Positions 41,318 to 49,288 of a stretch of DNA of 64,000 bases are shown in pieces; the first letter of the stretch is position 1; each line of letters begins with the position of its first letter. Origin of the DNA: Alphaproteobacteria bacterium (GTDB lineage: Bacteria; Pseudomonadota; Alphaproteobacteria; CAAGCB01; CAG-977); the NCBI GenBank assembly GCA_900768845.1, contig CAAGEK010000051.1, positions 1 through 64,000 on the forward strand, read 5' to 3'. The notes under the pieces are model-generated. The model saw only the letters and a list, made by a program, of their open reading frames with translations, did no database searches and was not told the origin of the DNA. Both the position numbers and the translations under genes were made by a program.

Positions 41318-42741
41318 TACGCCGCCTGCTCCTGCATTGACTTGGCTTTGGCCAATACGTCCTCGATCGTGCCGACCATGTAAAACGCGTTTTCGGGAAC
41401 GTCGTCCATTTCTCCGGACAGGATTTTTTCACATCCCGACAATGTGTCTTCCAGCTCGACGGATTTGCCGTCCATTCCCGTAAAGTGTTTCGTCGTAAAG
41501 AACGGCTGGGTCAGGAAACGTTCCAGCTTGCGCGCTTTTAAAACGGTCTTTTGATCGTTTTCGGGCAATTCGTCAAAGCCCAACATGGCGATGATGTCTT
41601 TCAATTCCTCGTATTCCGCCAAAGTCCTGCGCACGGCCGTCGCCGTTTTGTAATGACGCTCGCCGACCGTGACGGGAGTCAGCATATTCGATCCGGACGC
41701 CAACGGGTCAACCGCGGGATACAACCCTTGGGATACGCGGGCACGCGACAAAACGATATTTGAAGACAAATGCGCGAAAGTATGGCTGGCCGACGGATCG
41801 GTCATATCGTCGGCGGGGACGTAAACGGCCTGAATCGACGTAATCGCCGCACTTTGCGTGGACGCGATGCGTTCCTGTAACGATGCGATGTCCGTCGCCA
41901 AAGAGGGTTGGTATCCCACGCGGGAAGGCATCTGACCCATCAGGACGGAAATCTCGGAACCCGCCTGAACGAAACGGAACACGTTGTCAATCAAAAGCAA
42001 GACGTCCTGTTTTTTTTCATCGCGGAAATATTCCGCCATCGTCAAAGCGGCCTGAGCTACGCGGAAACGGATTCCGGGAGCTTCGTTCATTTGGCCGAAC
42101 ATCATGACGGTCTTGTCCAACACGCCGGCGTCTTTCATTTCCCGATACAGCTGTTCGCCTTCCCGACACCGTTCGCCCACACCGCAAAACAGGCTGACGC
42201 CTTCATAGCGGCCGACCATGTTGTTGATCATTTCGGTAATCAGAACGGTTTTACCGACGCCTGCACCGCCGAACAAGCCGGCTTTTCCGCCGCGTTCCAT
42301 CGGAGCAAGCAAATCGATCGCTTTAATGCCGCTGATAAAGATTTCTGAAGAAACGCTACGTTTGGCAAGCGGCACGGATTGAGCGTGAATGGGGCGGCGG
42401 TCGGTGTCTTTGATTTCTTCGCCGCCGTCGATCGGGTTTCCGAACACGTTAAACATCCTGCCCAAAATTTCGTCACCGACGGGAACGGTCAGCAAATGTC
42501 CCGTATCAAAAACCTCCATGCCGCGGGACAGCCCTCTGGTAGGTCCCAAAGCCAATCCGCGCAAGGTTTTTCCATCCAAGTGAGCCTGAACCTCGACGAC
42601 CAGCGAACGGTCGGCTCCCGTTCTCAGCTCCGTATAAACGCCCGGAAGCGCATCTTCAAAACGAACGTCAATGACACTGCCCTGAATGGCGATGATGCGG
42701 CCGATATTTTCCTTTGCCGCCGTTTGTTTTTGTTCCGACAT
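41317..42741 (-). CDS. atpD: N-ATPase beta subunit
   Basis: This 474-residue catalytic subunit has Walker A GGAGVGKTVLI, the catalytic glutamate segment GVGERCREG (Cys where most have Thr), Walker B DVLLLIDNVFRF and the DELSEED-like region reduced to GFDELPEND. It is the first gene of the operon. The ATG has only a weak ribosome site (GGGAA). It hydrolyses or makes ATP coupled to c-ring rotation. Confidence 0.97.
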   Translation of the reverse strand: MSEQKQTAAKENIGRIIAIQGSVIDVRFEDALPGVYTELRTGADRSLVVEVQAHLDGKTLRGLALGPTRGLSRGMEVFDTGHLLTVPVGDEILGRMFNVFGNPIDGGEEIKDTDRRPIHAQSVPLAKRSVSSEIFISGIKAIDLLAPMERGGKAGLFGGAGVGKTVLITEMINNMVGRYEGVSLFCGVGERCREGEQLYREMKDAGVLDKTVMMFGQMNEAPGIRFRVAQAALTMAEYFRDEKKQDVLLLIDNVFRFVQAGSEISVLMGQMPSRVGYQPSLATDIASLQERIASTQSAAITSIQAVYVPADDMTDPSASHTFAHLSSNIVLSRARVSQGLYPAVDPLASGSNMLTPVTVGERHYKTATAVRRTLAEYEELKDIIAMLGFDELPENDQKTVLKARKLERFLTQPFFTTKHFTGMDGKSVELEDTLSGCEKILSGEMDDVPENAFYMVGTIEDVLAKAKSMQEQAA

Positions 42742-42958
42742 TTTTATTCCCGTTTATAAAAACAATTCAGTATTTTTAAAAATATCCGAAAACAATCGGG
42801 AAAGTAAAGTCTAAAAAAGGATTTAAGCCCGAGAAACGCCTCCGTTTCGGCTTTTACGGAAAAGACGCGTACGGGAAACGTCCGCCCGACGGCTTCGTAT
42901 CAGGGAACGGACGGCCTTTCAAGCTGTCGGAAGCCGTCCGGAAAAAGGGGAAAACGCG
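42742..42958. other. Non-coding region between the Clp-like gene and the ATPase operon
   Basis: This 217-base gap must hold the atpD promoter (minus strand). The best candidates are AT-rich hexamers around 42745-42790, none close to consensus. Nested inverted repeats (GACGGCTTC 42888-42896 with GAAGCCGTC 42930-42938; GGACGGC 42909-42915 with GCCGTCC 42933-42939) lie just after the stop of the Clp-like gene. They may act as its terminator, but no T-run follows. Confidence 0.4.
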
Positions 42959-45124
42959 TTATTCCTCCGCCGCGGGAACGGCCGCGGGCGGGATGGACAC
43001 CGGCGGCTCTGCATCCGGTACGGACGGCAAATCGGGCGGAAGATCCGGATAAGCCGGCGGCGGATCGAACGAAGGCGTTTCGGCGGCGGAAATCTCCTGT
43101 TCCATCACCGATGCGGGCATTTTGGGCAGAGGGATTTTTTTCATCCGCGTCGACTTGAACCCTTTGGCGACGGGGACTTTCACCATCCGGCGCACCGCCG
43201 GAGCGGGTTCGGACTGAGCCGCGCCGCCCTGCTGTCTGGCGGCTTCCAAAGCCGCGCGCTTCCATGCCGGCAAATCCTTGTACGCATCCTCGTCTTCGTT
43301 CAGCTTGAACGTCGGAGGCGGAGGCGGACGGTCGTCGATATTGTCTTCCATTTTGGCTTCGACGGTCACGGCCTCTTCCAAAACCTTGCCCTGTTCTTCG
43401 GGCGACAAGACCACTATTTCAACGCCTTTTTTATCCTTCGGGCGGATGATCTTCACCAAATCGGCCGAAGACACCTTGTCGTACATCATCAAAACCGACA
43501 ACGGATTTTCAATATGGTGCTGAATCAGACGTTTAATCTCACGCACGCCGTTTTTGGCGATAAAGACTTCGTCCGCGAACCATTTTCTGGCTTCCAAAGT
43601 CAGCTCGGCCGTCAAACCGACCGCTTTGGCGCGTTTGACGAATTTGTTAAGGTGAATGTCCACGATAGCCAGCAGGTTTTCTTCGGCCAAACCGTGGAAC
43701 GGAATGATGTCGTCGATACGCGCCAGAAATTCGGGACGCAGGTTTTTGCGCAAAAATTCCATACGCTGATAACGCGGCAGGTTCGCACCCAAGTTCGACG
43801 TCATAATCACGATCGTGTTTCTGAAGTCGACCGTCAAACCCTTACCGTCCGTCAAACGCCCTTCGTCAAGCAATTGCAACATCAGGTTCAGGATTTCGCT
43901 GTGCGCTTTTTCCAATTCGTCGAACAACACGACCTGATACGGACGCAAACGCACCGCTTCGGTCAAAACGCCGCCCTGTTCGAAACCGGGGGTGCCGGGG
44001 GGAGGCCCCAACAAACGCGACACGCTTTGCTTTTCCATATATTCGGACATATCCAAACGCAACAATGCCGTTTCGTCGTCAAACATGAATTCGGACAAAG
44101 CCTTTGCCAGTTCGGTTTTACCGACGCCGGTCGTACCGATGAACAAAAACGTACCCAAAGGACGGTTCGGATCCTGCAATCCCGATTTCATGCGCCGTAC
44201 CGCACCCGAAATAACGGAAATGGCTTCGGGCTGGCCGATGACGCGGCGTCCCAAAAAGTTTTCAAGGTCGATCAGACGCTGTTTGTCTTCGGTATTGACC
44301 TTGTCCATCGGAATACCCGTCCAGAACGAAACGATATTCGATACATATTCGTTCGTCAGGGTGTTGTCTTTTGTTTTTCCCTCGTCCAGATCCAGCATCA
44401 ACCCCGTTGACGCTTCGTCCAGCAAATCAAGGGCTTTTTCGGGGAACAGGCGCGATTTGACATAACGCGCCGACATCGACACCGCGTTTTGCAAAATGTC
44501 GTCGGGGATTTTAATGCCGAATTTCTTTTCATACCCGCCGCGAATCCCTTTTAAAATGCTTAAAGTGTCCGCCGCCGTCGGTTCTTCGACATACATCGTC
44601 TGCAAACAGCTCATCAAATCGGGATCCTGTTCGATGAATTGTTTAAACGCGTTCAGTTCCGCCTCGACGACGCAACGGATGCCGCCGTCCAACACTTTCG
44701 GTTTGAGGAATTTGGGGATTTCCTGATTGCCCGTCGGCGTTTTCGCCAAAAAGCTGATATCGCTGACGAACAAAATCCATTTGCCGTTCGACGCTTGAAT
44801 TTCCTGAAACGCCGTTTTCAAATGGTCTTCGTATTCGGCGAACGTTTTACTGTCGATCATCATTGTGGCAACGTCGATGCCGACCAACCTGTAACCTTTC
44901 AGTTTCGGCGGAACGCGCCCTTCGGCCATTGCACGGGCGACGCCTTCGATAATCGACGTTTTGCCGATCCCCGTCGGCCCCAACAGCATCGGGTTGTTTT
45001 TCAGGTTGCGCAACAAAATGTGCATAACGCGACGTTGTTCCTTTTCGCGCCCGATGACGGGACGCAACCGGCCTTCCGCCGCCCTTTGAGAATAATCAAT
45101 GATGTATTTGCTTTTTTCAGCCAT
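42959..45124 (-). CDS. Divergent two-domain Clp-type AAA+ protein with Pro-rich tail
   Basis: The 721 residues hold two AAA+ domains and no Clp_N domain. Domain 1 has Walker A GPTGIGKTS (K55), but its Walker B reads LFVSD at 118-122 where active Clp proteins have hhhhDE. Domain 2 has Walker A GTTGVGKTE (330-338) and an intact VVLFDELEKAH. The domain 2 pore loop, GYVGY in ClpA/B, is GTPGF here, and the domain 1 KYRG loop is KTFA. There is no ClpB coiled-coil middle domain and no clear ClpP-binding loop. About 130 Pro-rich residues form the tail. It may be a specialised disaggregase or a structural ATPase. Family is sure; function is open. It follows the Fic-MerR gene. Confidence 0.88.
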   Translation of the reverse strand: MAEKSKYIIDYSQRAAEGRLRPVIGREKEQRRVMHILLRNLKNNPMLLGPTGIGKTSIIEGVARAMAEGRVPPKLKGYRLVGIDVATMMIDSKTFAEYEDHLKTAFQEIQASNGKWILFVSDISFLAKTPTGNQEIPKFLKPKVLDGGIRCVVEAELNAFKQFIEQDPDLMSCLQTMYVEEPTAADTLSILKGIRGGYEKKFGIKIPDDILQNAVSMSARYVKSRLFPEKALDLLDEASTGLMLDLDEGKTKDNTLTNEYVSNIVSFWTGIPMDKVNTEDKQRLIDLENFLGRRVIGQPEAISVISGAVRRMKSGLQDPNRPLGTFLFIGTTGVGKTELAKALSEFMFDDETALLRLDMSEYMEKQSVSRLLGPPPGTPGFEQGGVLTEAVRLRPYQVVLFDELEKAHSEILNLMLQLLDEGRLTDGKGLTVDFRNTIVIMTSNLGANLPRYQRMEFLRKNLRPEFLARIDDIIPFHGLAEENLLAIVDIHLNKFVKRAKAVGLTAELTLEARKWFADEVFIAKNGVREIKRLIQHHIENPLSVLMMYDKVSSADLVKIIRPKDKKGVEIVVLSPEEQGKVLEEAVTVEAKMEDNIDDRPPPPPTFKLNEDEDAYKDLPAWKRAALEAARQQGGAAQSEPAPAVRRMVKVPVAKGFKSTRMKKIPLPKMPASVMEQEISAAETPSFDPPPAYPDLPPDLPSVPDAEPPVSIPPAAVPAAEE

Positions 45125-45201
45125 GTCGAACGCCCGCTTTTTTCAAAACAACCCCGTTATTATGCCCGATTGCGCGCCAAAGCGCAATACCGCCCGCCCC
45201 T

Positions 45202-46194
45202 TCAGGCGTCCGATTGCATGATATTCCGGATCTCGTCCAAAGTGTACCGCTGTTCCTTCAATTCTTTCAGCCGTTTGATCTTGGGAATGACTTCCGAAGA
45301 ATAAAGCGTATAATCCGCCGACGTTTTTCCCGCCGTTTCCAACAGGTTCAAGCTTGTCCAGTAACGCAACGTCGACACTCTTTCGCCCGTTTCCTTCGCC
45401 AGCTTTCCGATTTGCAGGAAATACGGCTCGCTTTCCATATCGACGCCGGCCGTTTTGTTCGCCCTCCCCGCTTTGAGGTAAAAATCCAAAGCCCTGTTCA
45501 CCGCACGGTAAATCAGGCGGTCGTAATCCTTGCGGTCATTTTTGAAAACGGCTTTTTCCAAACTGTCCCAGTATTCCTTTTTTTCGCGGCGGGAAAACAA
45601 AACGGGGGGATACCCTTCTTTCAACAGCAACAAATTCATGAACATCCGTGCGGTATGGGAATTTCCGCTTGTAAAAGGCTGAACCGCCATCAGGCGCAAA
45701 TGAGCTTCGGCGGCGAAACCGACGGGATGCAACGTCATCACCGTGTACAACCACAAACCGAACTCATCCATCAATTTCGACACACGGAAAGGATCGGGCA
45801 TCGGCTCGGACGAACCGCCGCCGAAGGTCAGGGGGATTCCGCGATAAACCCCCGCGTTGTCGTCGTCCAAGCCTCTGACGATAATGCGGTGAATGTTCTT
45901 AACGTCGTTTTCATCGACCGAACGCACGGTTTTCGCCATTTCCGATATGACGGAAAACGCCTTTGCAACATTGCGCGTCCGGATGTGTTCGGTCAAACGG
46001 CGGCCGGGAACGGTTTCATCGTCGAACAAAATCAACGACGTTTCCCGTCGGGTGAACGAAACCCCTTCAAAACCGTTTTCCGTACACGCCAGTTCCAACA
46101 TCATTTTACGCGACAAATCGGCTTCAAGTTCGCCGGAAAAGGGGCGTAACCCGTCAAGCTCGCTTTTCTTTGCGCTTAAATCGTCATAATGCAT
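45202..46194 (-). CDS. Fic-domain/MerR fusion protein with degenerate Fic active site
   Basis: The 330-residue protein combines a Fic-fold domain (about 30-245) with a C-terminal MerR-type winged helix (about 259-328; IGKLAKETGERVSTLRYWTS and YTLDEIRNIM). Active Fic enzymes need HPFxxGNGRxxR. Here residues 172-183 read QPFTSGNSHTAR: the catalytic His is Gln, the acidic residue is Ser, and GNGR is GNSH. The flanks (AAEAHLRLMA before it, and MFMNLLLLKEGYPPVLF after it) are plainly Fic. The protein is probably a ligand-binding regulator rather than an AMP transferase. The ATG at 46194 has AAGGGG six bases upstream. A TTG at 46224 would overlap gltA. It follows gltA by 26 bases. Confidence 0.85.
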   Translation of the reverse strand: MHYDDLSAKKSELDGLRPFSGELEADLSRKMMLELACTENGFEGVSFTRRETSLILFDDETVPGRRLTEHIRTRNVAKAFSVISEMAKTVRSVDENDVKNIHRIIVRGLDDDNAGVYRGIPLTFGGGSSEPMPDPFRVSKLMDEFGLWLYTVMTLHPVGFAAEAHLRLMAVQPFTSGNSHTARMFMNLLLLKEGYPPVLFSRREKKEYWDSLEKAVFKNDRKDYDRLIYRAVNRALDFYLKAGRANKTAGVDMESEPYFLQIGKLAKETGERVSTLRYWTSLNLLETAGKTSADYTLYSSEVIPKIKRLKELKEQRYTLDEIRNIMQSDA

Positions 46195-46220
46195 TCGCCG
46201 CCCCTTTCCCTGACAAAGTT

Positions 46221-47510
46221 TCAACCGTCGGCAGAATTTCTCAAATCACGCGGAACGAACGGCACGTCGACCTCTCCCGTATAAACCTGACGCGGACGAA
46301 CCAGACGGGTGACGCCTTCGTTGCCTTCCTTCCAATGGGCGATCCATCCGGGGATGCGCCCGATGGCAAACATAACCGTAAACATATTCAAAGGAATCTT
46401 CAACGCCCGCAAAATCATCCCCGAATAAAAATCAACGTTCGGATACAAATGGCGTTCCTTGAAATAATCGTCGTTCAACGCGATCCCTTCCAATTCGCGT
46501 GCAATGTCCAGCAAAGGATCGCTGACCTTTTCGACTTCCAACAGGTCGGCAACCGCCTTTTTCAGGATTTTCGCCCGCGGATCGAACGTTTTGTAAACGC
46601 GATGGCCGAATCCCATCAAGCGGACTTCCTTGCGCTTGACTCGTTCGATGAACTCGGGGATCGTTTCCTCGCCCTTCGCCAGATGTTGCAACATTTCAAA
46701 CACGGCGACGTTCGCCCCGCCGTGCAATTTGCCCCACAACGCGCAAATTCCGGAAGCGACGCTGGAAAACAGGTTCGTTTGAGCCGATCCGACAATGCGC
46801 ACCGTTGACGTCGAACAGTTTTGCTCGTGATCGGCGTGCAAAATCAAAAACAGATTCAACGCTTTGATGGCTTCTTCCGTCGGCTGGTAGGGACGATAAG
46901 GCAGGGAAAACATCATATGCAGGAAGTTTGAACAATAACTGCGCGCCGGATCGGGATAAACGAACGGCAACCCCAACGCCTTGCGATAACTGAACGCCGC
47001 GATGGTGCGGACTTTGCTGATGATGGCGGCGGCGGAGTTCCTGACTTCGTCTTCACTGCGGTTTTCCAAGATTTCTGGCGAATAGCAAACCAGCGAATTG
47101 ACGACGGCCGACAAAATCGACATCGGCTGGCCGTTCGGCGGGAAAGCTTCGAAATGATGCAAAAGCCCTTCGTGCAACAGCTCGTTTTCCGTCAAAAGCG
47201 AACTGAACTGTTTTAATTCCGCCAACGTCGGCAACCGCCCGTAAATCAGCATCCATGCCGTTTCGACAAACGTCATTTTTTCCGCCACCGTTTCAATCGG
47301 CAAACCGCGATAAAGCAACACGCCCTTTTCCCCGTTGACATAAGTGATGCGGCTTTCACAAGAACAGGTGTTGCCGAACCCGGGATCAAGAACGGTATAG
47401 CCCGTTTGCGCACGCAATCCGGAAATGTCTATGCTTTTTTCTCCGGTTGTCGCCGTTTTAACGGGCAATTCAACTCTTTTACCCTCAATTTCAAATACGA
47501 CAGTATTCAT
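46221..47510 (-). CDS. gltA: Citrate synthase
   Basis: This 429-residue type II citrate synthase makes citrate from oxaloacetate and acetyl-CoA. Active-site segments are LHADHEQNCSTSTVR, GKLHGGANVAVFEML, MGFGHRVYKTFDPR and the catalytic Asp in YPNVDFYSG. The N-terminal domain carries the allosteric-type small region seen in Gram-negative enzymes. It overlaps icd by four bases and is the last TCA gene of the operon. Identification is firm. Confidence 0.97.
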   Translation of the reverse strand: MNTVVFEIEGKRVELPVKTATTGEKSIDISGLRAQTGYTVLDPGFGNTCSCESRITYVNGEKGVLLYRGLPIETVAEKMTFVETAWMLIYGRLPTLAELKQFSSLLTENELLHEGLLHHFEAFPPNGQPMSILSAVVNSLVCYSPEILENRSEDEVRNSAAAIISKVRTIAAFSYRKALGLPFVYPDPARSYCSNFLHMMFSLPYRPYQPTEEAIKALNLFLILHADHEQNCSTSTVRIVGSAQTNLFSSVASGICALWGKLHGGANVAVFEMLQHLAKGEETIPEFIERVKRKEVRLMGFGHRVYKTFDPRAKILKKAVADLLEVEKVSDPLLDIARELEGIALNDDYFKERHLYPNVDFYSGMILRALKIPLNMFTVMFAIGRIPGWIAHWKEGNEGVTRLVRPRQVYTGEVDVPFVPRDLRNSADG

Positions 47511-49288
47511 CTCACTTCTTTCATCGTTTCCCGTAACGCCTGATACAATCCGGCGGCTTCCCCGCTTTGCCCCAGCAATTCCGAAAGCTCTGCGCGCACC
47601 GCCCTGACAAAAGATTGCGTATCCGTCCCCCGTGCGGCGGGAACTTTCAATTTATCCGCCAGATCGGGCGTTGCAAAGCCTTTTTTCAAAACATTCATGT
47701 AAGCGTCGTGCAAAGCGTGCGCATACGCCCCCAGTTTTTCATTGTCGGGTTCGGCTTTGGCGGCCTGTTGGAACCCGATCGCCAACCCTTCAATCACGGG
47801 AATCGGATTGTAACGCCAGAACCCTTCCTTTTTGAACATTTCCGCCAAAGCGGGAGCCGTCCCCGCCCCGCCCATTTCCGGCCAAACGCGTCCGTCCGCC
47901 AGCAAAATCACCGAATTGACCGATGCGATGCTCGCCCCCAAATCCATCGCGTCGGAAACAATGTCGCCCCACAGGTTGTCATACGCGTACACCGTTTTCC
48001 CCGGCATCGGCGCGGTAAACATCATCACCGCCGCCGCGTCCGGTTTCATCAGGATGAAATCGACACCTTCGTCCAGCTTCAATTCCGCCGCGACCTGACG
48101 CACGGCTTTGACGGCGGGGGCGTCGTATCCGTCCGTTTCGTCAAAAGCGAACACCGCCCTGTCATACGATTTCGCCGCGGCCTGACGGAACACCTGACGC
48201 GCATAAGTCAAAGCGTCGGCATAGTCGTAGTGCATTTCCTCGAACATATCGCCCGCGCTGACGGGGAAACGGTAAAAATCCTTGCCGGCGTAAATACGGT
48301 ATTCGCCGTCCTGTTTGGCACAGGCGTTCAATCCGCCGTACTCGCTTTTGCCCGCGGAAAAACGGCACACGGAAAATTCTCCGGCGGGCTTTTTAACGCC
48401 GCGGGAATACGCCGCATCCAAAACGGCGGCGACTTTCGGACCGTAAGACGGATCCGGCACCAAAACCACCGTTTGCTCCGTCAACGGATGCGCCATCAGC
48501 CGTGCAAAGGCCGCGTCGACAATGTCCCCCTGATTGCCTTCGCGCCTCTCCAACCCGTATTTTTCGCGCAAGTCATTGTAAATTTTCTTTTTTTCGCCGT
48601 CCAGCTCGGGACGCACCGTGTATTTTGACATAAACACGATCTCCCTGCCTTTCGACAAAGCGGAATCAATCAATTCTTCAACGTCTTTGCGCCGCGTGAT
48701 TTTTGCGTAAACGGCCGATCCCGCGCTCAGCTTTTCGGGGGCGCGGACAACCGTTCCGTCCAGCTCGACGCTGACTTCCGCATCCTTGTCCAGCGTCAGG
48801 AAAAAGCCGTCTTTCCTCCGCCCGCCGTCCAAAAACATGACGTCCGGCCGGCACGCTTTTGAAAAATCGGGCATTTTCACGTCCAATAAACCGGACAATC
48901 CGGGGTTTTCGTAACGTTCCAAATTTCCCTTGACCAACCAGTGGCCGCGCAAATACCCGTTCGGCGTCCCCGTCGCCAGTTTGCTCAGCTCTTCGGGAGC
49001 GCGCCCGTCGCCCAGCATTTTCAGCATTTCCGCCGTTTGTTCGCGTGTCGGCGTAATCCCCGGCCCTTTGACCAGCACGGACGTTTTATCCCCGCCGGCC
49101 AGCTCGACCGTTTCCCTGACGACGTTTCCGTCCGTTTGAATACGCCCTTTCAAGCTCCAATCGTGTTCGCGCAACCGGCCTTCGCCAATATAGTCCGCAA
49201 ACGGTTCGATCAGCTCCTTTTTCACGATTTCATAAGCCGCGCCGGCCGATTCTTCGGGCAACGCGACGTCAACAAAAGCGTTTATCAT
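47507..49288 (-). CDS. icd: Isocitrate dehydrogenase, atypical 593-residue form
   Basis: This is the middle gene of an acnB-icd-gltA operon and has the segments expected of a decarboxylating dehydrogenase. GTPNGYLRGHW resembles the SPNGTIRN substrate loop, KPDAAAVMMFTAP and YDNLWGDIVSDAMDLGAS match the metal-binding region, and WPEMGGAGTAPALAEMF the cofactor region. At 593 residues it lies between the usual dimeric (about 410) and monomeric (about 740) NADP enzymes, so the subfamily is unclear. The long insert at about 180-300 contains domain-like alternating strands. The start overlaps acnB by four bases. Reaction: isocitrate to 2-oxoglutarate. Cofactor choice (NADP or NAD) is not settled. 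Confidence 0.82.
   Translation of the reverse strand: MINAFVDVALPEESAGAAYEIVKKELIEPFADYIGEGRLREHDWSLKGRIQTDGNVVRETVELAGGDKTSVLVKGPGITPTREQTAEMLKMLGDGRAPEELSKLATGTPNGYLRGHWLVKGNLERYENPGLSGLLDVKMPDFSKACRPDVMFLDGGRRKDGFFLTLDKDAEVSVELDGTVVRAPEKLSAGSAVYAKITRRKDVEELIDSALSKGREIVFMSKYTVRPELDGEKKKIYNDLREKYGLERREGNQGDIVDAAFARLMAHPLTEQTVVLVPDPSYGPKVAAVLDAAYSRGVKKPAGEFSVCRFSAGKSEYGGLNACAKQDGEYRIYAGKDFYRFPVSAGDMFEEMHYDYADALTYARQVFRQAAAKSYDRAVFAFDETDGYDAPAVKAVRQVAAELKLDEGVDFILMKPDAAAVMMFTAPMPGKTVYAYDNLWGDIVSDAMDLGASIASVNSVILLADGRVWPEMGGAGTAPALAEMFKKEGFWRYNPIPVIEGLAIGFQQAAKAEPDNEKLGAYAHALHDAYMNVLKKGFATPDLADKLKVPAARGTDTQSFVRAVRAELSELLGQSGEAAGLYQALRETMKEVR

Noticed and set aside
45202..46194. Active AMP-transferase Fic toxin
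   Set aside because: The catalytic His is Gln and GNGR is GNSH; no antitoxin gene is adjacent.
47507..49288. 3-isopropylmalate dehydrogenase
   Set aside because: Too long, and its coupling between acnB and gltA fits isocitrate dehydrogenase better.
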